From IMG/VR virus record IMGVR_UViG_3300032006_000087, positions 1 through 23,552 of that record: a stretch of 23,552 nucleotides of DNA. The stretch is one strand, 5' to 3'. The translations under genes and the position numbers were made by a program. Positions 14,782 through 21,806 of the stretch are shown here, in pieces. Each line of letters begins with the position of its first letter. The first letter of the stretch is position 1. The DNA is from a virus. The notes under the pieces were generated by a model, which saw only the letters and a list, made by a program, of their open reading frames with translations, did no database searches and had not been told where the DNA came from.

Positions 14782-14944
14782 ATTAATCACTTCGGAAGAG
14801 AGACACCTCAGAGTCGGATCTCTCTTTCATTGGCATTGGCCCGTACGCGGATACCCTTTGCCGTCTAGACGGTGGGAAAGACCACAAAACTTTTAAATTT
14901 TTCAATCGATTGAGAGCAACGTAAACAATACAACTCTCTAAATA
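14782..14944 (+). promoter_or_regulatory. Structured leader of the major capsid gene
   Basis: The longest non-coding stretch in the window (163 nt). Hairpin 1: 14794-14803 pairs with 14819-14828 over 10 bp (AGAGAGA with TCTCTCT at the core) around a 15-nt loop. Hairpin 2: the perfect palindrome CCGTCTAGACGG (14861-14872), extended by CCC (14854-14856) with GGG (14874-14876) past a TTT bulge. Neither is followed by a T run. Between them ATTGG (14835-14839) abuts CCCGTA (14840-14845), words also found in the Syn5 phage RNA polymerase promoter but with different spacing. A late promoter and mRNA-processing signals are plausible. Confidence 0.55.
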
Positions 14945-15955
14945 ATGGCTACGCTAACCCAGTCAGTAGTAGGTACCCTTAATAAGGCTGCCTCTGATAC
15001 TTCTGGCGCAGTTGCATATGATACCAAGTATGCAACCTATTTGAAGCTGTTCTCAGGTGAGCTATTTAAAGCTTATGAGTCAGCAACTATAGCAAAAGGA
15101 ACTGTACAGAACCGTCAACTAAAGAACGGTAAGAGTCTACAGTTCATCTTTACGGGACGTATGCAAGCTGCTTATCATACTCCTGGAGAACCAATCCTTG
15201 GATCTGGTGATCCTCCAGTAGCAGAGAAGACTATCGTCTGTGACGACCTTCTCATAAGCTCAGCTTTCGTATATGATCTCGATGAAACACTTGCTCATTA
15301 CTCCCTACGTTCAGAGATCTCCAAGAAGATTGGACATGCTCTAGCTGAGGCATATGACAAGAAAGTATTCCGTACTATCGCACTAGCAGCACGCTCTGCT
15401 CACCCAATCACTGCATCACCAGGTCCAGAACCAGGTGGTTCCGTTATTAAGATTGGTTCGAACAATGAGTATGATGCTCAGAAACTAGTAGATTCATTCT
15501 TTGAAGCTGCTTCAATTCTTGATGAAAAGAACCTACCTAAGACTGGTAGAACTGCAGTACTCGCACCTCGCCAGTACTACGCTCTAGTATCTCAGGTCGA
15601 TTCGAACATCCTCAACCGTGACTACGGAAATACACAAGGTAACTTGAATTCTGGAGAAGGTTTGGTATCTATCGCTGGTATCAACATCCAACGTTCTAAC
15701 AACCTACCATTCCAAGCTGGTACAATTAATGCTGTAACTGGTGAAAACAACGATTATTCCGGTGCTTTCGCTAACCATGCAGGATTGATTTATCAGAAGG
15801 ATGCAGCTGGTGTTGTTGAAGCAATTGGACCACAAGTACAAACAACCGGAGCCGATATTAAGACAATGTATCAAGGCGACTTGATCGTTGGACGTTTGGC
15901 AATGGGTGTAGGTACATTGAACCCTGCTGCTGCAATTGAAATACAAACTGCTTGA
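14945..15955 (+). CDS. Major capsid protein (T7 gp10-like)
   Basis: 336 residues, close to T7 gp10A (345). The HK97-fold T7 family pattern is visible: a short N-terminal arm, then KLFSGELFKAYESATIA, GKSLQFIFTGRMQAAYHTPG in the E-loop region (about 60-81), DLLISSAFVYDLDETLAHYSLRSE across the spine, AEAYDKKVFRTIALAARSA, LPKTGRTAVLAPRQYYAL, and the C-terminal GDLIVGRLAMGVGTLNPAAA. It forms the icosahedral shell with the scaffold and portal encoded upstream. It follows a structured 163-nt leader and is followed within 550 nt by an intrinsic terminator, which would raise its mRNA level over downstream tail genes as in T7. Confidence 0.96.
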   Translation: MATLTQSVVGTLNKAASDTSGAVAYDTKYATYLKLFSGELFKAYESATIAKGTVQNRQLKNGKSLQFIFTGRMQAAYHTPGEPILGSGDPPVAEKTIVCDDLLISSAFVYDLDETLAHYSLRSEISKKIGHALAEAYDKKVFRTIALAARSAHPITASPGPEPGGSVIKIGSNNEYDAQKLVDSFFEAASILDEKNLPKTGRTAVLAPRQYYALVSQVDSNILNRDYGNTQGNLNSGEGLVSIAGINIQRSNNLPFQAGTINAVTGENNDYSGAFANHAGLIYQKDAAGVVEAIGPQVQTTGADIKTMYQGDLIVGRLAMGVGTLNPAAAIEIQTA

Positions 15956-15963
15956 GGTTAATC

Positions 15964-16152
15964 ATGTCAGTTAAACCAGGAACAACATCAAAGAGAACCA
16001 TCTCTGCTGCAAATGGACTAGGATCTATTGACGCACCTTCTACCACTAAAACTGGAGTAGGTTCAGAAACAATGAATCCACCTAGTCCTTTAGAGTACGG
16101 TAGAACACTTCTTAATTATGCTACCGATTATGCAGATGCAAGTTCTCTATAA
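15964..16152 (+). CDS. Small unknown protein downstream of the capsid gene, 62 aa
   Basis: ATG 15964 is preferred over an in-frame TTG at 15952, because GAGG at 15955-15958 is a ribosome binding site for the ATG and the TTG overlaps the capsid stop. The product is Thr/Ser/Pro/Gly-rich with a short helical end (PLEYGRTLLNYATDYADASSL). There is no membrane segment or known domain. Cotranscribed with the capsid and before the terminator, so probably abundant and possibly a minor virion protein. Confidence 0.65.
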   Translation: MSVKPGTTSKRTISAANGLGSIDAPSTTKTGVGSETMNPPSPLEYGRTLLNYATDYADASSL

Positions 16153-16168
16153 TTTAATATAAAATATT

Positions 16169-16474
16169 ATGGCTATTGTAAACGCATCTACAGCTGCAGG
16201 CAACAATGGTGTCTGCGGTCCAACTAAAGCACTGATTGATGCAGGTGCAAGTTTACCATACGCTACTGTAACAGGTACCCTAGCTGGTAACAATTTAGAT
16301 GGCAACAAATCTACTGCTCTTAGATTTTCTGTAGCAGGAACCCAAGGTGGTTCTGTCGCTCTAAAATCTGAAGTCTACTCTGAGACTATGTGTTTCCGTA
16401 CTGCCTATTCAGGGCAAGACGGTGATACTGGTGTTGAAGCAGACGGCGGTGATACACAAGCAAGAGGTGACTAA
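16169..16474 (+). CDS. Small Gly/Ala/Thr-rich protein, 101 aa, last gene before the capsid terminator
   Basis: A beta-prone protein (PYATVTGTLAGNNLDGNKST, ALRFSVAGTQGGSVALKSEVY) with two Cys and an acidic, Gly/Asp-rich tail (YSGQDGDTGVEADGGDTQ). No signal peptide. It ends 10 nt before the terminator hairpin, so it shares the high-level capsid transcript. The composition suggests a structural or decoration protein; no family is recognised. Confidence 0.7.
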   Translation: MAIVNASTAAGNNGVCGPTKALIDAGASLPYATVTGTLAGNNLDGNKSTALRFSVAGTQGGSVALKSEVYSETMCFRTAYSGQDGDTGVEADGGDTQARGD

Positions 16475-16484
16475 CCTCAACACG

Positions 16485-16508
16485 GGGGACTTCGGTCCCC
16501 TTTTTTTT
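16485..16508 (+). terminator. Intrinsic terminator after the capsid cluster
   Basis: GGGGAC-TTCG-GTCCCC (16485-16500), a perfect 6-bp GC stem with a stable UUCG tetraloop, is followed directly by eight T residues (16501-16508). It lies between the capsid cluster and the tail tubular genes, where T7 has Tphi. It should partly stop late transcription and so set the capsid to tail ratio. Confidence 0.95.
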
Positions 16509-16525
16509 ATTAACATAACTTAATT

Positions 16526-17170
16526 ATGGCTTTCCCTACTACAAACGCTGCTCAAGAACTGCCAGCGGTAAATGAAATATTGGCGTCTGTAGGACAGGCA
16601 CCTGTAACCACTCTAGATCAAACCAACCCTGACGTTGCGATTGCGTATGATACATTACTTAATGTGTCAAGAGAAGTACAGAGTGAAGGGTGGATTTTTA
16701 ACAAAGATGAATATGTTAAAATGACACTTAACGGCGATAATGAAATAGATATAGCTAATAATGTATTACAGATAGATCTACATGATGAAGTAGATGATGA
16801 ATACGATGCCGTCAGAAGGGTTGATCCTAATGATGGTCAAGCTAAATTATACGATAAAGTAAATCACACATATACTTGGGATGCAACTGATTGGTCCGAA
16901 GGTGTGAGATGTAATATAGTCTATTTATTTGATTGGGTTGACCTGCCTAGACCTATTCAAGACTATATTGTAGCAAGAGCTGCTGCCATTGTATCCTCTA
17001 GAATAGTTGGAGATCCTCAACAGTATCAAATACTATCTCAAAAGGAACAATGGAACAGAGCACAAGCTATGGAGTATGAATGCTCTCAAGGAGACTATAC
17101 CTTCTTTGGACATCAAAGAGGTAAAAAAGTTTATGAGAGTTATCAACCTTATAAAGCACTATTACGCTAA
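16526..17170 (+). CDS. Tail tubular protein A (T7 gp11-like adaptor / gatekeeper)
   Basis: 214 residues (T7 gp11 is 196) with the family pattern: AVNEILASVGQAPVTTLDQ, NPDVAIAYDTLLNVSREVQSEGW, FNKDEY, then VYLFDWVDLPRPIQDYIVARAA and a helical C-terminus containing QREWNRAQA-like sequence (KEQWNRAQAMEYE). It forms the dodecameric ring that joins portal and nozzle. It starts 18 nt after the T run of the terminator in the context TAATTATG and is coupled to tail tubular B by a TAATG junction. Confidence 0.95.
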   Translation: MAFPTTNAAQELPAVNEILASVGQAPVTTLDQTNPDVAIAYDTLLNVSREVQSEGWIFNKDEYVKMTLNGDNEIDIANNVLQIDLHDEVDDEYDAVRRVDPNDGQAKLYDKVNHTYTWDATDWSEGVRCNIVYLFDWVDLPRPIQDYIVARAAAIVSSRIVGDPQQYQILSQKEQWNRAQAMEYECSQGDYTFFGHQRGKKVYESYQPYKALLR

Positions 17171-20100
17171 TGGCAGCAGTAACTCAAACAATTACGAATT
17201 ATCTAGGTGGTGTTTCAAACCAACCTGATGATAAAAAATTATTAGGTCAGGTAACACAAGCAAAGAATGCCTATCCTGACCCTACATTTGGTCTACAAAA
17301 AAGACCTGGTTTTAAATATCTTTTAGAATTAAAAGACGGCATACCTACTGGTGGTAGTGCTTTTGATCAAACTGATTTAGATACCGGCAAATGGTTTTAC
17401 TATAACCGTGATGCTGATGAAAGATACATAGGATGTATTATAGGAAATGCGTCTGCTGATACAGCTGCTATACATGTATGGAATGCAATTGATTTAAAAA
17501 AAGCAACAGTTAATTATACAGCAACAACTTTTACTATAACAGAAAGTGGTAACTCTAACTCTGGAAACAATGGAACCTATACTGGTGTAAGTGTTACCGG
17601 TGGTAGTGGTAGTGGCATGAAAGTAACATTAACCGTCAGTGGTGGTGAAGTTACAGTAGCTGCTTTACATACTGAAGGAACTGGTTATAAAAGAGGGGAA
17701 ACTGTTACTGTTCCTAAAGCGAATGCAGGTAATACACAGGTAGATCCACAGCTTACCATAGCTACTATAAATTCTAGAACTTATTTAAACTCAACCGCTG
17801 CAAGTGATTATGATTTTCTAACAATTAGAGATACTTCTATTGTTACAAATAAACAGAAAGAAGTAACTTTACAAGCTACACCATCTTATACTGATAATAA
17901 AAAAGCTACTATTAGATTACATTTAGTAGAGTACGCTTCTAAATATCAAGTAGTACTAACTAAAGCTGGTACTACATATACATGTACACTAGATACAAAA
18001 TCTGGTGATACAGCTGCTTCAGATGCTGCTACTACAAACTTCTTAAAAGCAAATGATATACTTACTTCTTTAAAAGCTGGATCTAGCACAGGTGGTGCAT
18101 ATAGTCATACAAATGCAGGAAGTGGTTTAAACGGTATATCCGGTATAACAGCTACTATTGTTGGTACATCCATTGAATTAGAAGGTGATGGTGCATTCAC
18201 AGTTAGCACTATTACAGGTGGTAAAGGTGGAAACGGTTTAACAGGTTATCAGGAATCAGTTGATAATGTAACTCAATTAACAACAGAATCTATTCATGGT
18301 AGGATTGTTAAAATTGTTAATACAGCGGATGCTTCAGATACATACTATGCTAAATTCGTAGCTAATGATGGTACTTCTGGTCCTGGTACATGGGAAGAAA
18401 CTATAGCACCTAATGTTTCACCAGGTTTAGAAGGCAGTACAATGCCACACCAATTAAAGAATACTGCTAAAAATGTATTCACTTTTGAACCTATTACTTG
18501 GATAGATAGATTAGTAGGTGATGATACTACTAATGAACACCCATCATTTGCTAATGCTACTACAGCAAAAACTATACAACAAGCATTCTACTATAACAAT
18601 AGATTAGGATTCTTAACAGAAGATAATGTGTCTATGAGTCAATCTCAGGATTTCTTTAACTTCTATATGACCACAGCACAGACTTCTACAGATGCTGATC
18701 CTATTGATATAAGTGTGTCTAGTATTAGACCTGCTACACTGCATGGAATTATACCTACAGCTTCAGGTTTACTGTTATTCAGTCAGAATCAGCAATTCAT
18801 TCTGTTCTCTGCTGAAGGTAATTTAACACCTTCTACAGCATTGATTCGTGGTCTTTCTAACTATCAGATGGATGAAAATATAGATCCAGTTGACGTTGGT
18901 ACTAGTGTTAACTTTGTCAGTAAGACACATACAACAGCAGGTTTTACCAGGATATTCGGTATGATACCTCAAGGTATGGGTCAAGCACCTAAAGTAGTTG
19001 ATGTAGGTAGAATAGTTGCTGAGTATGTTCCTGCTACTATAACTGCATTGACAGCAAGCCCACAGAATAGCTTCATTGCTATGTATGGTACTACATTAGA
19101 TAAAGTTTATTTCTATCGTACCTATAGTGATGGTGAGAAAGATATAATGCAGACATGGTTTGATTGGGAATTACCAGGTAATGCACATTTCATAGAAGTT
19201 GATTCAGATACTATGTACTCTATTATAAAAACAGGTACAGGAGCATCTGCTAGATATAATCTATGTAGTGCTACAATGACTCAAACTCCTGAGGAAGAGA
19301 TTATTGTAACAGCAGAAGGTCAGCAGGTTAACCCTCATATGGACTTCTATAAAGCTACTACTGCTATATCTCAATACCCAGTGGAAAGCGTTACTATAAC
19401 AAACGGTGGATCAGGTTATTCAGGCACACCTACTGTTGCTATAGCAGCACCTGCTAGTGGCACCCAAGCTACTGGTACAGCGACTGTAGCTGGTAATGCT
19501 GTAACAGGTATTACTATTACAAACCCAGGTAAAGGGTATGATCCTGCTAACCCTCCAGCAGTTACATTTAGTGGAGGTGGAGGATCTAATGCAGCGGGTA
19601 CAGCTGTTGTGTACGATGGTTCATATGCAGAGATACCATTTAGTAATTTAACTTCTTCACTTGAACCTGTTGTTGTTATTTCTGGTAATGCTACTTCTAA
19701 CTTCTCTGGTACTACTGAATCAGGTTTCACTACTAAACCTGGACTCGCTACTGTAGGTAGCACTAATTATTATACAATACCTAAAAAAGATTTATCAGGT
19801 CAAGCTGCTAAAGTATTCTTAGGTTATAAATATAAGTATGATATAGCTTTACCTAAGATATATTTCCGTCGTGATCCAGAAAGAAAGGTATCTGATTATA
19901 CTGCTAATCTTACAGTTGCTAGATGTAAGTTCTCTATAGGACAATCTAGTGTTGTAGGCTTTAAACTTAAGAGAAAAGGTGTACAATCTAATACACAGTC
20001 ATTTACAGGTGACGGTAGTACTACAGCATTTTCACCGGATTTTGATGTAAAAGATAAAAATGATGTTATTGTTAAAAAGAATAATGCAATACAAACCATA

Positions 20101-20637
20101 GTTACAGATTATACTATAGCAGATCACGCTTCTTTAGAAGATAAAGTTACAGTTACATTTGGATCAGCACCTGCTAAAACAACCTTCTGGGCACATAGTC
20201 CTGTTGGTACTGGTTATTCAAATGGTGCTGGTGTAGCTACTACAGGAGGATCTGGTACAGGTTTAACAGTTGATATCACTACTTCAGGTGGTGCTATAAC
20301 TGCTGCTGTCGTTAACCAATCTGGTACAGGTTATAAAGTTAATGAACTTATAACTGTAAGCACAGGTGGTGCTAATGCAAAATTAATGATAAAAACACTT
20401 CCTGATTCTGTTGAGATTTATATGGATCAATGGTATACATTAACACCTACTCAAGAAGCTAACTACTACTTAGGTGATGATGTACCACTTGAAACCCAAA
20501 ATATCTTTAGTGTACCTATACACCAAAAATCAGATAATTACACACTGAGAGTTTTCAGTGATTCCCCTTTCCCATTAGCATTGACTTCTATGTCTTGGGA
20601 AGGTAACTATTCACCACGTTATTATAGACGAACATGA
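17170..20637 (+). CDS. Tail tubular protein B (T7 gp12-like nozzle), enlarged
   Basis: 1155 residues against 794 for T7 gp12. The N-terminus (TNYLGGVSNQPDDKKLLGQV, PDPTFGLQKRPGFKYLLEL) and the beta-propeller core (about 440-720, with YYNNRLGFLTEDNVSMSQSQDFFNF and GLLLFSQNQQFILFSAEG) are typical nozzle sequence, as is the C-terminal FSDSPFPLALTSMSWEGNYSPRYYRR. The extra length comes largely from Gly/Thr-rich insertions: two related modules near 132-187 and 1006-1075, and a different GSGY-type pair near 738-817. The hexameric nozzle holds fibres and conducts DNA. Inserted modules probably decorate the outside and may touch the host surface. Confidence 0.95.
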   Translation: MAAVTQTITNYLGGVSNQPDDKKLLGQVTQAKNAYPDPTFGLQKRPGFKYLLELKDGIPTGGSAFDQTDLDTGKWFYYNRDADERYIGCIIGNASADTAAIHVWNAIDLKKATVNYTATTFTITESGNSNSGNNGTYTGVSVTGGSGSGMKVTLTVSGGEVTVAALHTEGTGYKRGETVTVPKANAGNTQVDPQLTIATINSRTYLNSTAASDYDFLTIRDTSIVTNKQKEVTLQATPSYTDNKKATIRLHLVEYASKYQVVLTKAGTTYTCTLDTKSGDTAASDAATTNFLKANDILTSLKAGSSTGGAYSHTNAGSGLNGISGITATIVGTSIELEGDGAFTVSTITGGKGGNGLTGYQESVDNVTQLTTESIHGRIVKIVNTADASDTYYAKFVANDGTSGPGTWEETIAPNVSPGLEGSTMPHQLKNTAKNVFTFEPITWIDRLVGDDTTNEHPSFANATTAKTIQQAFYYNNRLGFLTEDNVSMSQSQDFFNFYMTTAQTSTDADPIDISVSSIRPATLHGIIPTASGLLLFSQNQQFILFSAEGNLTPSTALIRGLSNYQMDENIDPVDVGTSVNFVSKTHTTAGFTRIFGMIPQGMGQAPKVVDVGRIVAEYVPATITALTASPQNSFIAMYGTTLDKVYFYRTYSDGEKDIMQTWFDWELPGNAHFIEVDSDTMYSIIKTGTGASARYNLCSATMTQTPEEEIIVTAEGQQVNPHMDFYKATTAISQYPVESVTITNGGSGYSGTPTVAIAAPASGTQATGTATVAGNAVTGITITNPGKGYDPANPPAVTFSGGGGSNAAGTAVVYDGSYAEIPFSNLTSSLEPVVVISGNATSNFSGTTESGFTTKPGLATVGSTNYYTIPKKDLSGQAAKVFLGYKYKYDIALPKIYFRRDPERKVSDYTANLTVARCKFSIGQSSVVGFKLKRKGVQSNTQSFTGDGSTTAFSPDFDVKDKNDVIVKKNNAIQTIVTDYTIADHASLEDKVTVTFGSAPAKTTFWAHSPVGTGYSNGAGVATTGGSGTGLTVDITTSGGAITAAVVNQSGTGYKVNELITVSTGGANAKLMIKTLPDSVEIYMDQWYTLTPTQEANYYLGDDVPLETQNIFSVPIHQKSDNYTLRVFSDSPFPLALTSMSWEGNYSPRYYRRT
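17566..17730 (+). repeat. Gly-rich module, copy 1 (within tail tubular B)
   Basis: Encodes GNNGTYTGVSVTGGSGSGMK then VTLTVSGGEVTVAALHTEG and GTGYKRGETVTVP. It matches copy 2 at 20185-20395 in pattern: GGSGxGxxVxxTxSGGxxT, then GTGYKxxExxTV. Confidence 0.7.
19382..19620 (+). repeat. GSGY/PTV-type tandem module (within tail tubular B)
   Basis: Two successive half-repeats: VTITNGGSGYSGTPTVAIAAP and VTGITITNPGKGYDPANPPA followed by VTFSGGGGSNAAGTAVV. Each has ITN-x-G-x-GY-x-P-x-V, a beta-hairpin-like unit common in phage tail and adhesin-like proteins. Confidence 0.7.
20185..20395 (+). repeat. Gly-rich module, copy 2 (within tail tubular B)
   Basis: Encodes VGTGYSNGAGVATTGGSGTG, LTVDITTSGGAITAAVVNQS and GTGYKVNELITVSTGG, the counterpart of copy 1 at 17566-17730, about 870 residues away in the same protein. 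Confidence 0.7.
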
Positions 20638-20678
20638 TTACTCAAGTATTATTAAAAAATAAAATAGGAGAATAAAAC

Positions 20679-21758
20679 ATGGGATTAGGTGATTTATTTG
20701 GCGGAGGTAGAAAAGCTGCAGATGCCAAGAAAAACGCTCAGATTCAGTTTAATGCTGAGATGGATAGATTTCAACATGAACTTGCAACTGTATGGGAAAA
20801 CTACTGGTATGCACAAGATGAGCATGCTTATGCTGTATCTAACGCTCAACAGGAAATAGATTTTAGAAACGGAAGTGCTAGTAATGATTGGATCTACCGT
20901 GAAAGTATGCGTAGATTCAATTATAACAATGAAATTTCTGCTTATAATCAAAGTCTTGCGACTTACGAAAAGCAGATGGATTACAATAATTTAGCACTTG
21001 AAATAACAGCATCTGATAATACAAGAAAATATAATGAAAGATTAGTTGCCATAGGTCTTCAAAATGAAGAACTATTTATGAAGTATGGGTTTGATGTCCG
21101 TGGTAAACAGAAAGAAATTGAGAAAATAAAATCAGAAACAGCTTTTAAAGCACAGGATTTAGCTATACAAGCACTTGAAAAAAGGGGTGCAATAAGAGCT
21201 GGAGGTCAATCAGGACGAAGTGCAAGAAAAAATATGCAAGCTTCATTAGCTGCTCATGGCAGGAAGCAAGCGGTATTAGCAGATTCTTTATTAAGAGATG
21301 AGGATGCTTATACATTTGGTTTAGAAAAAGCAGGATCTCAGTATAATTTTAATAAAAAGCAATTAAATGAATCAACGCATAGTGCTAAGATGCAACATAC
21401 ATTTGATCAAGTTAATGCTGCATTACAGAAACATTCTGCTGATCTAGTTGCTGAAAGTCAGATACTACCTGAACCAATGGAACCACCACAACTACCTAAA
21501 CCTTTGGAATTATACCCACCTAAGATTATGGAACCACAGGAACCGCCTAGTTGGGAGCGTTTTAAAACAATGGTACCGGAAAAAATGAAAGTCAGTTCAC
21601 CAGGAATCCTAGAAACTGTTGGAAATGTTGTAGATGCAGGTCTATCAATATATGGTGTGGCTAAAGGATTTGGAGCATTTGGAGGCGGAGGAACAAATTA
21701 CTCAGGAATGTCACAAAAAAGCTATGGTTCACTACCAAAAATGAGCTTTCCAAATTAA
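20679..21758 (+). CDS. Internal virion / core protein (T7 gp14-like)
   Basis: 359 residues (T7 gp14 is 196). The N-terminus MGLGDLFGGGRKAADAKKNA is followed by a long helical region (about 20-270) rich in Gln, Asn and Ala with many charged residues, including RFNYNNEISAYNQSLATYEK and GGQSGRSARKNMQASLAAHG, which resembles gp14-type internal proteins. A Pro/Glu-rich stretch (about 265-300) and an apolar Gly-rich end (TVGNVVDAGLSIYGVAKGFG) follow. In T7, gp14 leaves the head first and forms a pore in the outer membrane during ejection. AGGAG at 20666-20670 is a good Shine-Dalgarno 8 nt before the ATG. The gene lies between nozzle and gp15-like genes, as in T7. Confidence 0.8.
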   Translation: MGLGDLFGGGRKAADAKKNAQIQFNAEMDRFQHELATVWENYWYAQDEHAYAVSNAQQEIDFRNGSASNDWIYRESMRRFNYNNEISAYNQSLATYEKQMDYNNLALEITASDNTRKYNERLVAIGLQNEELFMKYGFDVRGKQKEIEKIKSETAFKAQDLAIQALEKRGAIRAGGQSGRSARKNMQASLAAHGRKQAVLADSLLRDEDAYTFGLEKAGSQYNFNKKQLNESTHSAKMQHTFDQVNAALQKHSADLVAESQILPEPMEPPQLPKPLELYPPKIMEPQEPPSWERFKTMVPEKMKVSSPGILETVGNVVDAGLSIYGVAKGFGAFGGGGTNYSGMSQKSYGSLPKMSFPN

Positions 21759-21760
21759 TT

Positions 21761-21780
21761 ATTAACAGTAAGCTGTTAAT
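21761..21780 (+). other. Hairpin between the two internal core genes
   Basis: ATTAACAG (21761-21768) pairs perfectly with CTGTTAAT (21773-21780) around the loop TAAG. It is AT-rich and lacks a T run, so a processing or stabilising element is more likely than a terminator. Confidence 0.5.
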
Positions 21781-21806
21781 TAATACAAAACAATTAAATC
21801 TAAATA

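Noticed and set aside
14829-14846. Syn5-type phage promoter
   Set aside because: The ATTGG and CCCGTA halves are present, but with spacing 0 or 6 instead of 3, and no second copy was seen in the window; kept only as a hint.
14861-14872. Perfect palindrome considered as an attachment site or tRNA fragment
   Set aside because: No integrase is present in the window, no tRNA fold or T-arm sequence is visible, and the palindrome fits a hairpin stem.
19416-19763. 115-codon minus-strand ORF opposite tail tubular B
   Set aside because: It is the reverse complement of Gly/Thr-rich repeats, giving a low-complexity Val/Pro/Ala product; all genes here are on the + strand.
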